Source: Halomonas sp. I5-271120 (GTDB taxonomy: Bacteria > Pseudomonadota > Gammaproteobacteria > Pseudomonadales > Halomonadaceae). Taken from it: a DNA stretch of 64,000 nucleotides. The DNA lies in assembly GCF_030553075.1 (NCBI RefSeq), contig NZ_CP130701.1:1364001-1428000 (forward strand). Reading direction: 5' to 3'. Every line of letters begins with the position of its first letter. Positions within the stretch are counted from its first letter, which is position 1. Both the position numbers and the translations under genes were made by a program. This document shows positions 7,440 through 16,802 of this stretch, piece after piece. The notes under the pieces were generated by a model. The model searched no databases. It had not been told where the DNA came from and was given only the letters and a program-made list of their open reading frames with translations.

Positions 7440-10273
7440 CCCAGCACAACGAGCCGACAACAACGGCACATATGCTTGAGCGCCAGGTCTCCGGCATGAA
7501 CTGCCAGGGCTGCGTCTCGACCATGCGCAAGGCCATCCAAGCCGAAGACCCGGACGCCGACGTCACCGGCACACCTGCCGATAAGCGCCTTGAGATCACG
7601 ACACGCCTCGAGGGCGAACGAGTGGATGCGCTGCTCGAGGAAGCCGGCTACCCCGCCGATGAGGCGCCGAAAGCCAACGCTTATGAGCGCCAGATCACCG
7701 GCATGAACTGCCAGGGCTGCGTCTCGACCATGCGCAAGGCCATCCAGGCCGAAGACCCGGACGCCGAAATCACCGGCACACCTGCCGAGAAGCGCCTCGA
7801 GATCACGACACGGCTCGACGGCAGACGGGTGGATGCGCTGCTCGAGGAAGCCGGCTACCCCGCCAATGAGCATCCCGACACAGCCAGTCCGGCGGACGAC
7901 GCCAACGCGGAAACGCCGCAGTCAGATACCACGCCAGAGACGGAAGCGTCGGCGTCAAGTGACCACCCCACGTCCGACCAAACCAGCAGCGTACGGCTGT
8001 CGCTCTCCGGCATGACCTGCGCCAGCTGCGTGAAGAGCGTGCAGCAGGCGCTTGACCGTACTCCAGGCGTCACCGCCGCCGAGGTCAACTTCGCCAGCCA
8101 CACCGCCCAGGTGCGCGGCAGCGCCAGCGCCCAGTCCCTCGTCGAGGCCGTAGAGAGCGCGGGCTATGGCGCCTCGCCCATCGAGGATCTGCGCCAGGCC
8201 GAGGCGCGGCGCGCCGAGAACGATCAGCAGGCGTACCGCCAGCGCCGACGCGGCAGCCTGCTGGCGCTGGCGCTGGCGGTGCCACTGATGATCGCCATGT
8301 TCTTCCATCACCCGGTTCTCAGCGGTGCGGAGCGAGGCGTATGGGCGCTGATCGGGCTGGCGACGCTGGGCGTGCTGGCAGGCCCCGGGCGGCATTTCTT
8401 CGTCAGCGCCGCCAAGGCGCTGCGCCACCACGAGGCCAACATGGACACCCTGGTGGCCATGGGCACCGGCACCGCCTGGCTGTACTCGATGACGGTGGTT
8501 GCCTTCGCGCCCTGGCTGCCCGAGGCGGCCCACAACCTCTACTTCGAGGCCTCGATCATGATTGTCGGGCTGATCCTTGCCGGCAACGCCCTGGAGCTGA
8601 GGGCCCGGGGCCAAACCAGCGAGGCCCTGGGCCGGCTGCTCGATCTGCAGTCCAGCACCGCCCGGGTGATCCGCGATGGCGAAGAACAAGATATCGATAT
8701 CGATGCCGTGCGCATGGGCGATCGCATCCGCGTGCGCCCCGGCGAGCGCCTGCCGGTGGATGGCGAGGTCGAGGATGGCGAGAGCCACGTCGATGAATCC
8801 ATGCTCACCGGCGAGCCGCAGGAAGTCGCCAAGGCAGTGGGCGACGAGGTCAGCGCCGGCACCGTCAACGGTCGGGGCAGCCTGATCTATCGCGCCACTC
8901 GGGTCGGCGCCGACACCCGCCTTGGCCGCATCACCGATCAGGTGGCCCGCGCTCAAGGCTCGCGCCCGCCGATCGGCGCTCTGGCCGACCGGGTCGCCGG
9001 CGTCTTCGTGCCCACGGTGATGATCATCGCCGTCGCCACGGCGCTGGCCTGGTTCAATCTGGGTCCCGAGCCCCGGGTGCTGCATATGCTGATCACCGCC
9101 ACCGCGGTGCTGATCATCGCCTGCCCCTGCGCACTGGGACTCGCCACGCCGCTCTCGACCATGATCGGGGTCGGCAAGGCCGCCGAGCACGGCGTACTGA
9201 TCAGAAACGGCGAGGCGCTGCAGCTGGCGAGTCGCCTGACCACCGTGGTGGTGGACAAGACCGGCACCCTCACCGAGGGCAAACCGCGGGTCACCGAAGC
9301 CAAGTTCCTCGATGCGCATGGCGACGAGGCCAAGGCGCTTGGCTTTGTCGCGGGTCTCGAGCAGGGCTCCGAGCATCCGCTGGCCGCCGCCCTGCTGGCG
9401 CACGCCGAGCAGGCCGGCGCCAGCCCGAGCTCGGTCAAGGACTTCACCAGCGTGACCGGCGGAGGCCTCAAGGCCACCACCGAGCAGGGCCAGGCGCTGC
9501 TACTGGGTAATGCCCGCCTGCTCGAGGAGGAAGGAATCGACCTGGCGCCGGGCCAGGCGACCGTCGAGCGGCTCGAAGGACAGGCCCGCACCGTGGTGCA
9601 GCTGGCCGTCGATGGCCGACTCATCGCGGTATTCGGCATCAGCGACCCGCTGCGCGAGGATAGCCGTGCGGCCGTTCAGCGCCTGCAGGCCGATGGGCTC
9701 AAGGTGGTGATGCTGACCGGCGATAACGCCCACACCGCCGCCGCCATAGGCCGCGAGGTGGGCATCGATGAGGTGCGCGCCGGGCTACTGCCCGAGGACA
9801 AGCATCGGGAGATCGAACGTCGGCAGGCCGCCGGCGAGGTGGTCGGGATGGTCGGTGATGGCATCAACGACGCGCCGGCGCTGGCCCAGGCGAACGTCGG
9901 CTTCGCGATCGGCCAGGGCACCGACGTGGCGATCGAGAGCGCCGGCATCACCCTGATGAGAAGCTCGCTGCACGGCGTGGCCGATGCCATCGAGATCAGC
10001 CGCGCGACCCTTGCCAACATCAAGCAGAACCTGTGGGGGGCCTTTGGCTACAACAGCCTGTGCATCCCGATCGCCGCGGGTGTGCTCTACCCCGCGACCG
10101 GCTGGCTGCTGTCGCCGATGATTGCCGCAGCGGCGATGTCGCTGTCCTCGGTCACGGTGGTCACCAACGCCAACCGCTTGCGCCGCTTCCGGCCATCCTT
10201 CGAGGCGACGCCTGCCGCATCAGCACCTTCAAGCCCCTCACCCGACACCAACACGCAGGAGGCCCGCTCATGA
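7436..10273 (+). CDS. copA: P1B-type copper-exporting ATPase with three HMA domains
   Basis: Exports Cu(I) from the cytoplasm using ATP. The 945-residue chain begins with three heavy-metal-associated domains: two with GMNCQGC (about residues 13-70 and 83-140), an acidic Thr-rich linker, then one with GMTCASC (about 182-247). The core has the TGEP actuator motif, CPC at 563-565, phosphorylation Asp607 in DKTGT, the HP motif SEHPL, and [10 protein letters not shown] from 807. NLWGAFGYN and MSLSS in the last helices are the Cu(I)-type (P1B-1) signatures. The ATG overlaps the regulator's stop and has GGAGG upstream; a frame-open start at 7364 lies inside the regulator and has no support. It is followed by a 24-aa peptide gene. 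Confidence 0.95.
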   Translation: MTQHNEPTTTAHMLERQVSGMNCQGCVSTMRKAIQAEDPDADVTGTPADKRLEITTRLEGERVDALLEEAGYPADEAPKANAYERQITGMNCQGCVSTMRKAIQAEDPDAEITGTPAEKRLEITTRLDGRRVDALLEEAGYPANEHPDTASPADDANAETPQSDTTPETEASASSDHPTSDQTSSVRLSLSGMTCASCVKSVQQALDRTPGVTAAEVNFASHTAQVRGSASAQSLVEAVESAGYGASPIEDLRQAEARRAENDQQAYRQRRRGSLLALALAVPLMIAMFFHHPVLSGAERGVWALIGLATLGVLAGPGRHFFVSAAKALRHHEANMDTLVAMGTGTAWLYSMTVVAFAPWLPEAAHNLYFEASIMIVGLILAGNALELRARGQTSEALGRLLDLQSSTARVIRDGEEQDIDIDAVRMGDRIRVRPGERLPVDGEVEDGESHVDESMLTGEPQEVAKAVGDEVSAGTVNGRGSLIYRATRVGADTRLGRITDQVARAQGSRPPIGALADRVAGVFVPTVMIIAVATALAWFNLGPEPRVLHMLITATAVLIIACPCALGLATPLSTMIGVGKAAEHGVLIRNGEALQLASRLTTVVVDKTGTLTEGKPRVTEAKFLDAHGDEAKALGFVAGLEQGSEHPLAAALLAHAEQAGASPSSVKDFTSVTGGGLKATTEQGQALLLGNARLLEEEGIDLAPGQATVERLEGQARTVVQLAVDGRLIAVFGISDPLREDSRAAVQRLQADGLKVVMLTGDNAHTAAAIGREVGIDEVRAGLLPEDKHREIERRQAAGEVVGMVGDGINDAPALAQANVGFAIGQGTDVAIESAGITLMRSSLHGVADAIEISRATLANIKQNLWGAFGYNSLCIPIAAGVLYPATGWLLSPMIAAAAMSLSSVTVVTNANRLRRFRPSFEATPAASAPSSPSPDTNTQEARS
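7478..7864 (+). repeat. Internal duplication of an HMA domain in copA
   Basis: Two direct copies begin at 7478 and 7685, a period of 207 bp (69 codons). They are about nine-tenths identical in DNA and protein, sharing long exact runs such as the block encoding [20 protein letters not shown]. The third HMA domain further on is only distantly related, so the first two arose by a recent tandem duplication. Confidence 0.9.
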
Positions 10274-10344
10274 CGCTTCTCGTAAACCTCGGCGGCATCG
10301 GCCTGATCGGCGCCATCGTCTGGTGGTTCTGGCTCGGTTCCTAA
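10270..10344 (+). CDS. 24-residue single-span membrane peptide coupled to copA
   Basis: A very short gene reading [20 protein letters not shown] then WLGS. It starts with an ATG that overlaps the copA stop (ATGA) and has a good AGGAGG ribosome site nine bases upstream. The whole peptide is one hydrophobic helix ending in a Trp-rich WWFWL cap. From memory of the family, this resembles the N-terminal membrane anchor of small cupredoxin-domain proteins often encoded next to copA. Here translation stops right after the anchor, and no cupredoxin domain follows in any frame. It is either a truncated relic or a free-standing micropeptide partner of the pump. Confidence 0.7.
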   Translation: MTLLVNLGGIGLIGAIVWWFWLGS

Positions 10345-10349
10345 GCGGG

Positions 10350-10423
10350 CCCGATGCCGCCCGGCTTCTTATCGAGCCCGGGGCCGCTCGGCTTCTGAGC
10401 GAGCCCGAAGACGCTCGGGCGGC
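10350..10423 (+). repeat. Imperfect 27-bp tandem repeat
   Basis: Two adjacent imperfect copies start with CCCGATGCCGCCCGGCTTCT (10350-10376) and CCCGGGGCCGCTCGGCTTCT (10377-10403). A third, more diverged copy begins at 10404 and contains a GCCCGA/TCGGGC inverted repeat. It fills the space between the copper operon and the convergent membrane protein gene. Confidence 0.6.
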
Positions 10424-10443
10424 GCGGCTTCCTCCGGTCAGGC

Positions 10444-11199
10444 TCAGCTCACCCCGATATAGCGGCCGGGCTTGTGGTTGAGGGCGATGATCAGGTTCAT
10501 GGTCACTGCGCCCAACACCGACAGCGCGATGCTGTCAGGGTCGAGCACCAGGAAGGACAGTCCCAGGATCAGCATGTCGACACCGAGCTGCACATAGCCC
10601 GCTCGCCAGCCGTAGCGCTCCTGCAGGTAGAGCGCGAGGATATTGATACCGCCAAGGCTGGTGCGATGACGAATCAGCACCAGCAGGCCGATGCCCAGGA
10701 GGCTGCCGCCGATCACCGCCGCATAGACGGGGTTCAGCGACGCGATATCGACCCAGCCAGGCGTCAGGGTGGCGAAGATCGACAGCAGCGCCGTGGCGAT
10801 GAAGGTGCGCAGGGTGAAAGACCAGCCCATGCGCTTGATCGCCAGGTAGTAGAACGGGATGTTGATAACGAAAAACATGCCGCCGAAACCAAGCCCGGTG
10901 ACGTACTGGGCGAGCAGCGCCAGACCGGCGGTGCTGCCGGCGAGCAGCATTGCCTGGGAATAGAAGGTAACCCCTAGCGCCACCAGCAGGGTGCCGAGCA
11001 GCATCGCCAGCACGTCCTCGTGGGGCCGGTGAGGGTCCTGTGGCACGTCCTCGGGCTCGACGTCCTCGAGCTCCGGGCGTTCGCTCTGAACGCTCTCACT
11101 CGCCCCCGGGCCCTTCTCCTCCCGATCGTCCTCTTGCGGCGAGGCCGTGATGGTCTCGTCATCCTTCAGGCGCTGGGATTCCCTACGCTTATCGCTCAT
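10444..11199 (-). CDS. YitT-like (DUF161) integral membrane protein
   Basis: A 251-residue protein with a long, acidic, hydrophilic N-terminal tail (about the first 65 residues) and then five or six membrane helices. The segments GSTAGLALLAQYVTGLG, NIPFYYLAIKRMGW and SLGGINILALYLQERYG are typical of the YitT/YczE-type family of unknown transport role. The start at 11199 has AGGAGG at good spacing; a frame-open start eight codons earlier does not. It is the first gene beyond recJ on the same strand and is convergent with the copper operon. Function is unknown. Confidence 0.8.
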   Translation of the reverse strand: MSDKRRESQRLKDDETITASPQEDDREEKGPGASESVQSERPELEDVEPEDVPQDPHRPHEDVLAMLLGTLLVALGVTFYSQAMLLAGSTAGLALLAQYVTGLGFGGMFFVINIPFYYLAIKRMGWSFTLRTFIATALLSIFATLTPGWVDIASLNPVYAAVIGGSLLGIGLLVLIRHRTSLGGINILALYLQERYGWRAGYVQLGVDMLILGLSFLVLDPDSIALSVLGAVTMNLIIALNHKPGRYIGVS

Positions 11200-11244
11200 C
11201 GGCGGCCTCCTCGGCCAGGTCATCCAAAAGGAACAGAGATCAGC

Positions 11245-13053
11245 TCAGGCCGGACTCAACGGCTCGGCGTGCTCGATCATCAGTTGCAGCGACTCGCGGC
11301 CCTTCCAGCGGTTGCGGTTTAGCTTGAAGGCGCAGCGCAGCCGGTCGCCGAGCCCGAAGGCCGGCACCTCGCCGGGGGTCAGGGCGCGAAACCAGATTGC
11401 CCGCACCGTGGAATGGCCATGGCCGAGCTCCAGCATCAGGTGGCTGCCGTCGGCGCCTACCGGACGCAGGGCCTCGACGAGAAAGTCGCCCTCGAACAGC
11501 GGCGCCTCGAACTCGCGACCAAAGGGCGCGAGGGCCGCCAGCTCATCGAGCGTCGCAAGCGACAGCTGCTCAGGAGACAGGGCGCCGTCGGTGAAGACGC
11601 AGGGGTATAGCTCACGTCCACCAAGCTGCTCGCCCGCCGCCTGCCAGATCGCTCGCCGGAAGTCGTCGAGGCGCTCACGGGGCAGGCCGATGCCGGCGGC
11701 GCCGCGGTGGCCGCCGAAGCGCGGTAGCGCATCCGGCGCCAAATCGTGGGCGCGCTGCAGAGCATCGCGCAGGTGCAGGCCTTCGATGGAGCGCCCGGAG
11801 CCGGTCAGCATACCGGCGGTCGCCGCCGGGGTCAGCACCAGCGCCGGGCGGCCGAAGGCCTGGACCAGCCTTGATGCGACGATGCCCTGCACCCCGGCGT
11901 GACCGGTTTCCAGGAACACCACCAGCGCCGGCACGTCATCGGCAAGCTGGGCGGCGGCCAGAGCTTTGGCCTCTTCGGCCATCTCGGCCTCGATGGCCTT
12001 GCGGGACTGGTTGTCCTGGTCCAGCACCTCGAGGTGGCGCGCCGCCGTGCCGTCGTCGGCGGCCAGCATGAAGTGCAGCGCCGCATAGGGGTCGTCGAGG
12101 CGCGAGCGGGCGTTGATGCGCGGGCCCATCTGGAAGGCAAGGGTCTCGGCGTCGAAGGGCACGCTGTCCGGGCCCAGCCGCGCGGCCATGGTGCGCCAGC
12201 AGGCGGCCTCCATACGATTGATCAGGGTCAGGCCGTGATTGACCACGGCGCGGTTGGCGGCGCTGCCGCCCAGCGACACGCAGTCGGCGACGGTGCCCAG
12301 CGCCACGTAGGAGAGCCAGGGCGAGAGCTTGGGGGTCGAGGGCGATAGCGCGCCCCAGTCGATCAGCACCTGGCGGGCCAACGACATGGTCAGCCAGGCG
12401 ACCATGCAGCCGGCGATGGTCGGGTCCGGATAATCGCAGTCATCCCGGGTCGGGTTGACGGTGGCATAGGCCGAGGCCGGCGGCCCTTCCTTGGGCAGCG
12501 CATGGTGGTCGGTGACCACTACCTCGAGCCCGGCCTCCTTGAGCCTGGCGATGCGCGGCTCATCAGAGCTGCCGCAGTCGGCGGTGATTACAAGCCTTGG
12601 CCCCGGCGAGAGGCGCAGGGTGCGTTCGACCAGCGGCAGACTGATGCCGTAGCCGTCGTTGATGCGGTGACCGATCAGGCTGTGCAGATGCGACTCCGGC
12701 ACTCCGAACAGCTCGTTGAGGGTGCGCCGGATCACCACGTGCGAGGTGATGCCGTCGACGTCATAGTCGGTGAGGATGCCGATATGCTCGCCCTCGACCA
12801 CCGCCTGGGCGATGCGCTCGGCGGCGCGGCGGGCATCCTTGAGCCGCTCGGGATGCGCCAGATGGCGAAGGCTCGGCGTCACCAAGGGCGCAATGTCGCC
12901 CTGATAGCCGGAAAGCCGCCCGGCAAGCACCCGCGCCTGCAGCTCGGTCAGCCCCTCGGCCTGAGCGCGGGCATAGAGCGCCTCGTCACGCTGGCGCGGC
13001 TCGATGTGGGGGCGAAGCGAGGCGGGAGATGTCGGAAGCGGGGCGGTATCCAC
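11245..13053 (-). CDS. recJ: Single-stranded-DNA-specific exonuclease RecJ
   Basis: A 5'-3' ssDNA exonuclease used in RecF-pathway recombination and mismatch and base-excision repair. The 602 residues are slightly more than in E. coli RecJ. DHH-family metal motifs are visible: DYDVDGITS (motif I), ITADCGSSD (II), VTDHHALP (III, the DHH itself) and ALGTVADCVSL (IV), followed by the DHHA1 motif GGHRGAAG. Translation begins at a GTG with GAGGAG upstream. It lies 97 nt after the thrC stop on the same strand, an order I recall as common near xerD-dsbC in gammaproteobacteria. Confidence 0.95.
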   Translation of the reverse strand: MDTAPLPTSPASLRPHIEPRQRDEALYARAQAEGLTELQARVLAGRLSGYQGDIAPLVTPSLRHLAHPERLKDARRAAERIAQAVVEGEHIGILTDYDVDGITSHVVIRRTLNELFGVPESHLHSLIGHRINDGYGISLPLVERTLRLSPGPRLVITADCGSSDEPRIARLKEAGLEVVVTDHHALPKEGPPASAYATVNPTRDDCDYPDPTIAGCMVAWLTMSLARQVLIDWGALSPSTPKLSPWLSYVALGTVADCVSLGGSAANRAVVNHGLTLINRMEAACWRTMAARLGPDSVPFDAETLAFQMGPRINARSRLDDPYAALHFMLAADDGTAARHLEVLDQDNQSRKAIEAEMAEEAKALAAAQLADDVPALVVFLETGHAGVQGIVASRLVQAFGRPALVLTPAATAGMLTGSGRSIEGLHLRDALQRAHDLAPDALPRFGGHRGAAGIGLPRERLDDFRRAIWQAAGEQLGGRELYPCVFTDGALSPEQLSLATLDELAALAPFGREFEAPLFEGDFLVEALRPVGADGSHLMLELGHGHSTVRAIWFRALTPGEVPAFGLGDRLRCAFKLNRNRWKGRESLQLMIEHAEPLSPA

Positions 13054-13150
13054 GGCGGCTCCTCAGAGGGCACGGGAAGGTGATGACGAAAAACGCCCGG
13101 CGGACCGGGCGTCGTGACGGCTCAGTAGTGGTGAACTCAGCCGGGCGGGC

Positions 13151-14539
13151 TCAGCGACGCTGGTCGGCGACGAAGCGCTGCACGGCCGCAAGCTCGGCGG
13201 GCAACACCGTGTAGTGCTCTTCGCGCTCGAGCAGATCGTCCATGTGCGGCGGCAGCGGCACGCCCGGGAAGCCCGCCTTGACCACCGCCTCGGCGAACTT
13301 CGCCGGGTGGGCGGTGGCGAGCGTCACCATTGGTGTGGCGGCGTCGGCCCGCGCCCGCTCGGCGGCCCGATAGCCGGTAGCGGTATGCGGGTCGAGGATC
13401 TCGTGAGTGCGATGGTGCGCCTCGCGGATCACCTCGAGGATGGTGGCATCATCGACGCTGTAGCTCGCGAACTTCTCGCGCAGCTTGGCCAGCGGCGCCT
13501 CGGCAAGCGCCGTAGGTTGCTGCTGGAAGCGCTCGAGCAGGGCGGCCACGGCATGACCGTCACGGTCGTAGGCATCGAACAGCAGACGCTCGAAGTTCGA
13601 CGACACCACGATATCCATCGACGGCGCCAGGGTCGCGGCCAGCTCCTGCTTGGAGAAGTCGTTGGCGGCCAGTGTGCGGTGCAGGATGTCGTTGGCGTTG
13701 GTGGCGATGATGAACTGCTTGACCGGCAGGCCCATCTGATAGGCCATGTAACCGGCGAAGACGTTGCCGAAGTTGGCCGACGGCACGCAGAAGCTGACCT
13801 CCCGATGCGGGGCGCCGACCGCTACCGCAGAGGCTACGTAGTAGACGATCTGGGCCATGATGCGCGCCCAGTTGATCGAGTTGACCGCCACCAGCCGGGT
13901 ACCGTTCAGGAAGTCCTGATTGGCGAAGCTCGCCTTGACCATCGCCTGGGCGTCGTCGAAGTTGCCTTCGATGGCGACGTTGAAGACGTTGTCGGCCAGC
14001 ACCGTGGTCATCTGGCGACGCTGCACCTCGGAGACGCGGTTGTGCGGGTGGAGGATGAAGATATCCAGGTTGTCGCAGTGACGACAGCCCTCGATGGCCG
14101 CCGAGCCGGTGTCGCCGGAGGTGGCGCCCATGATCACCGCGCGCTCGCCGCGCTTCTTCAGGAAGTGATCGAGCAGCCGGCCCAGGAGCTGCAGGGCAAC
14201 GTCCTTGAAGGCGAGCGTCGGGCCGTGGAATAGCTCGAGCAGGAAGTGGTTGGCGTCGAGCTGATTCAGCGGCACCACGGCGTCGTGACTGAAGGTCGCG
14301 TAGGCGTCCTTGACCAAGCCGCGGAAGGTGTCGTCGTCGATCTCGCCGTTGACGAACGGCTTCATCACCCGAAAGGCGATCTCGGCGTAGGAACAGCCGG
14401 CCATGTCGGCGAGTTCTTCCTTGGACAGCTGAGGAACGGTCTCCGGCACATAGAGACCGCCGTCGCTTGCCATGCCGGTCAGCACGACCTCCTCGAAGGA
14501 CAGCGCGGGCGCCTGCCCGCGGGTACTGATATAACGCAT
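13151..14539 (-). CDS. thrC: Threonine synthase
   Basis: Converts O-phosphohomoserine to threonine with pyridoxal phosphate, the last step of threonine synthesis. The protein is 462 residues and starts MRYISTRG, typical of the long bacterial form. The PLP lysine lies in LAFKDVALQ, and the phosphate-binding loop is GATSGDTGSAA. An upstream in-frame extension of 17 codons is open, but this ATG has an AGGAT ribosome site and matches the family's N-terminus. It follows hom by about 115 nt, so the two genes form a threonine-pathway unit. Confidence 0.96.
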   Translation of the reverse strand: MRYISTRGQAPALSFEEVVLTGMASDGGLYVPETVPQLSKEELADMAGCSYAEIAFRVMKPFVNGEIDDDTFRGLVKDAYATFSHDAVVPLNQLDANHFLLELFHGPTLAFKDVALQLLGRLLDHFLKKRGERAVIMGATSGDTGSAAIEGCRHCDNLDIFILHPHNRVSEVQRRQMTTVLADNVFNVAIEGNFDDAQAMVKASFANQDFLNGTRLVAVNSINWARIMAQIVYYVASAVAVGAPHREVSFCVPSANFGNVFAGYMAYQMGLPVKQFIIATNANDILHRTLAANDFSKQELAATLAPSMDIVVSSNFERLLFDAYDRDGHAVAALLERFQQQPTALAEAPLAKLREKFASYSVDDATILEVIREAHHRTHEILDPHTATGYRAAERARADAATPMVTLATAHPAKFAEAVVKAGFPGVPLPPHMDDLLEREEHYTVLPAELAAVQRFVADQRR

Positions 14540-14653
14540 CGTTCGATCCTGTGTGCGCGCCCCAACCACTCTGGTCGAGAGGCGAGGCACGTGGTCCAGC
14601 GCACGATCGGGCCCGTCGCTTGTGGTGACGGTCAGGCCCGCCGATTGTCGTTG

Positions 14654-15970
14654 TTAGGCGTTCTCGTCGAGGGTCTCGACGCGGATGCGGGTCACCGAAC
14701 CGGCGATATCGGCCAGCGACTCGAGCTGACGGATCACCTCGTTCATGTGCTTCTCGCGGGTGCGATGCGTCAGCAGGATGATCGGCACCAGCTCGCCTTC
14801 GATGGCTTCCTTCTGGATGATCGCCTCGATGGAGATGCCCTGCTCGGAGAGAATCGTCGCCACACGTGCCAGCACGCCGGGGCGGTCGACCGCCAGCAGG
14901 CGCAGGTAGTAGGCGGTGGTGATCTCTTCCATGGGCAGGATCGGCAGGTCGTTGTCGCTCTCGCCGATGCCGCTGAAGGCTAGGTAGGGCACACGGTAGC
15001 GGTGCTCGGTGCTGATGTCGCGGGCCACATCGAGCAGGTCGGCGACCACCGCCGAAGCGGTCGGTTCAGCACCGGCGCCAGCGCCGTAGTAGATGGTAGG
15101 CCCCACGGCATCGCCCATCACCTCGATGGCGTTCTTGACCCCGTTCACGTTGGCCAGCAAACACTCCTTGGGCACCAGCGCCGGATGTACGCGCAGCTCG
15201 AAGCCGGACTCGGTGCGTTTGGATATGCCCAGGTGCTTGATCACGTAGCCGAGGTTGTCGGCCTGCTCGACGTCGTCGAAGGTGATCCGCGAGATGCCTT
15301 CGGTGTAGGCCTTGTCGAACTGCAGCGGCACGCCGTAGGCAATGGAGGCCAGGATGGTCAGCTTGTGCGCGGCGTCGATGCCTTCGACATCGAAGGTCGG
15401 GTCGGCTTCGGCATAACCGAGCGCCTGGGCCTCGGCCAGCACGTCTTCGAAGGCGCGGCCCTCGTCACGCATGTGGGTGAGGATGTAGTTGCCGGTGCCG
15501 TTGATGATGCCGGCCAGCCACTCGATGCGGTTGGCGCCGAGGCCCTCGCGCAGCGACTTGATCACCGGGATGCCGCCGGCCACCGCCGCCTCGAAGGCGA
15601 CGATGACGCCCTTCTCGTGGGCGGCCTGGAAGATCTCGTTGCCGTGCACCGCGATCAGTGCCTTGTTGGCGGTAACCACATGCTTGCCGTTTTCGATGGC
15701 AGTCAGCACCAGCTCGCGGGCCACTTCGTAGCCGCCGATCAGTTCGACCAGTACGTCGACGTCGGGATTACGGGCCACCTCGAATACATCGTTGGTGGTC
15801 TTGACGCCGGTGGTATCGCAGTCAGGATTTTCGCGACGCATCGCCACCTGCTCAATCACGATCGGGCGACCGGCCCGACGCGCGATCTCATCAGCGTTGC
15901 GCATCAGCACATTGAAAGTACCGCCACCCACGGTGCCCAGACCACAGATTCCCACTCTGACCGATTTCAA
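14654..15970 (-). CDS. hom: Homoserine dehydrogenase
   Basis: Reduces aspartate semialdehyde to homoserine with NAD(P)H at the branch to threonine and methionine. The 438-residue protein has the Rossmann motif GLGTVGGG at the N-terminus, the catalytic region IINGTGNYILTHM, and a C-terminal ACT domain (LRLLAVDRPGVLARVATIL) that suggests threonine feedback control. It is the monofunctional form, not fused to aspartokinase. The start is a TTG with GGGAG eight bases upstream; no better ATG exists. It stands between dsbC and thrC on one strand. Confidence 0.96.
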   Translation of the reverse strand: MKSVRVGICGLGTVGGGTFNVLMRNADEIARRAGRPIVIEQVAMRRENPDCDTTGVKTTNDVFEVARNPDVDVLVELIGGYEVARELVLTAIENGKHVVTANKALIAVHGNEIFQAAHEKGVIVAFEAAVAGGIPVIKSLREGLGANRIEWLAGIINGTGNYILTHMRDEGRAFEDVLAEAQALGYAEADPTFDVEGIDAAHKLTILASIAYGVPLQFDKAYTEGISRITFDDVEQADNLGYVIKHLGISKRTESGFELRVHPALVPKECLLANVNGVKNAIEVMGDAVGPTIYYGAGAGAEPTASAVVADLLDVARDISTEHRYRVPYLAFSGIGESDNDLPILPMEEITTAYYLRLLAVDRPGVLARVATILSEQGISIEAIIQKEAIEGELVPIILLTHRTREKHMNEVIRQLESLADIAGSVTRIRVETLDENA

Positions 15971-16068
15971 CGTTTTGCTCCCTTTGCAGATACTCGATTG
16001 TTCGCCTTGTCGACGCCGCGTCAGGACGACCGCGAATGCAGCCGCCAGATCGCTCAGACGTTCAGTTC

Positions 16069-16800
16069 TCAGCCATTCAGGTCCAGCATTTCCGCCAGCC
16101 GCTCGGCCGGCACGTAGCCCGGCACCAGGCGCCCGTCAGGCAGCACGATGGCCGGAGTGCCCTGCACGCCGAGCTCCATGCCCAGATGATACTGTGACTC
16201 GACCAGATTGTCGCAGTCGGGGGCGATATCCAACGATTCGCCACGCTTGGCTGCGCTCATTGCTTCGGCCGGGTTCGGTGCACACCACACCTGGCTCAGT
16301 AACCGGGCGCCCTCTGAGCCGGCGCCGGCGCGCGGAAATGCCAGGTAATGCACGGCGATGCCCAGGTCGTTGAGCGCCGGCACTTCTTCATGCAGGCGCT
16401 GGCAGTAGGGGCAGGTGGTATCGGTGAAGACGTGGATCGTCGCCTTTGGCGCTTCGTCACTACGGAAGATCACCTGCTCGCTCTCGGGCACGGCGGCGAT
16501 GCGCGCGGCGCGCTGGGCGTTGCGCGATTGCTCGCTCAGGTTCACCAGGCCATCGGCGCCATTCTTGTAGATATCACCGACGATGAAATGATCGCCGGCG
16601 GCATCGCTGTAGAAGGTTTCACCGTTGGCCAGATGCACCTCCCAGAGGCCCGCGACGGGGGTCTCCAGCACCTGTTCGACAGGCATCGATTCACCGTTGA
16701 CGGTGAGGCTATCGGTCAGGGCCTGGGGCGGCGCTGCCATGACCTGGGCGGTGAAAAGGCCGGCCAACAGGCCAGTCGCGGTAAGCAGCAGTCGATTCAT
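16069..16800 (-). CDS. dsbC: Periplasmic thiol:disulfide isomerase DsbC
   Basis: Reshuffles wrong disulfides in the periplasm. It is about 243 residues with a Sec signal peptide ending VMAA. It has an N-terminal dimerisation domain (about residues 22-80) and a thioredoxin fold with the active site TTCPYCQRLH. Two further Cys in the C-terminal half (VWCAP and PDCDN) match the structural disulfide of DsbC. The cis-Pro is in GVQGTPAIV. I prefer the ATG at 16800, which has GAGG upstream, over a TTG two codons earlier. It begins 2 nt after the xerD stop, so the genes are co-transcribed. Confidence 0.95.
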   Translation of the reverse strand: MNRLLLTATGLLAGLFTAQVMAAPPQALTDSLTVNGESMPVEQVLETPVAGLWEVHLANGETFYSDAAGDHFIVGDIYKNGADGLVNLSEQSRNAQRAARIAAVPESEQVIFRSDEAPKATIHVFTDTTCPYCQRLHEEVPALNDLGIAVHYLAFPRAGAGSEGARLLSQVWCAPNPAEAMSAAKRGESLDIAPDCDNLVESQYHLGMELGVQGTPAIVLPDGRLVPGYVPAERLAEMLDLNG

Positions 16801-16802
16801 GG

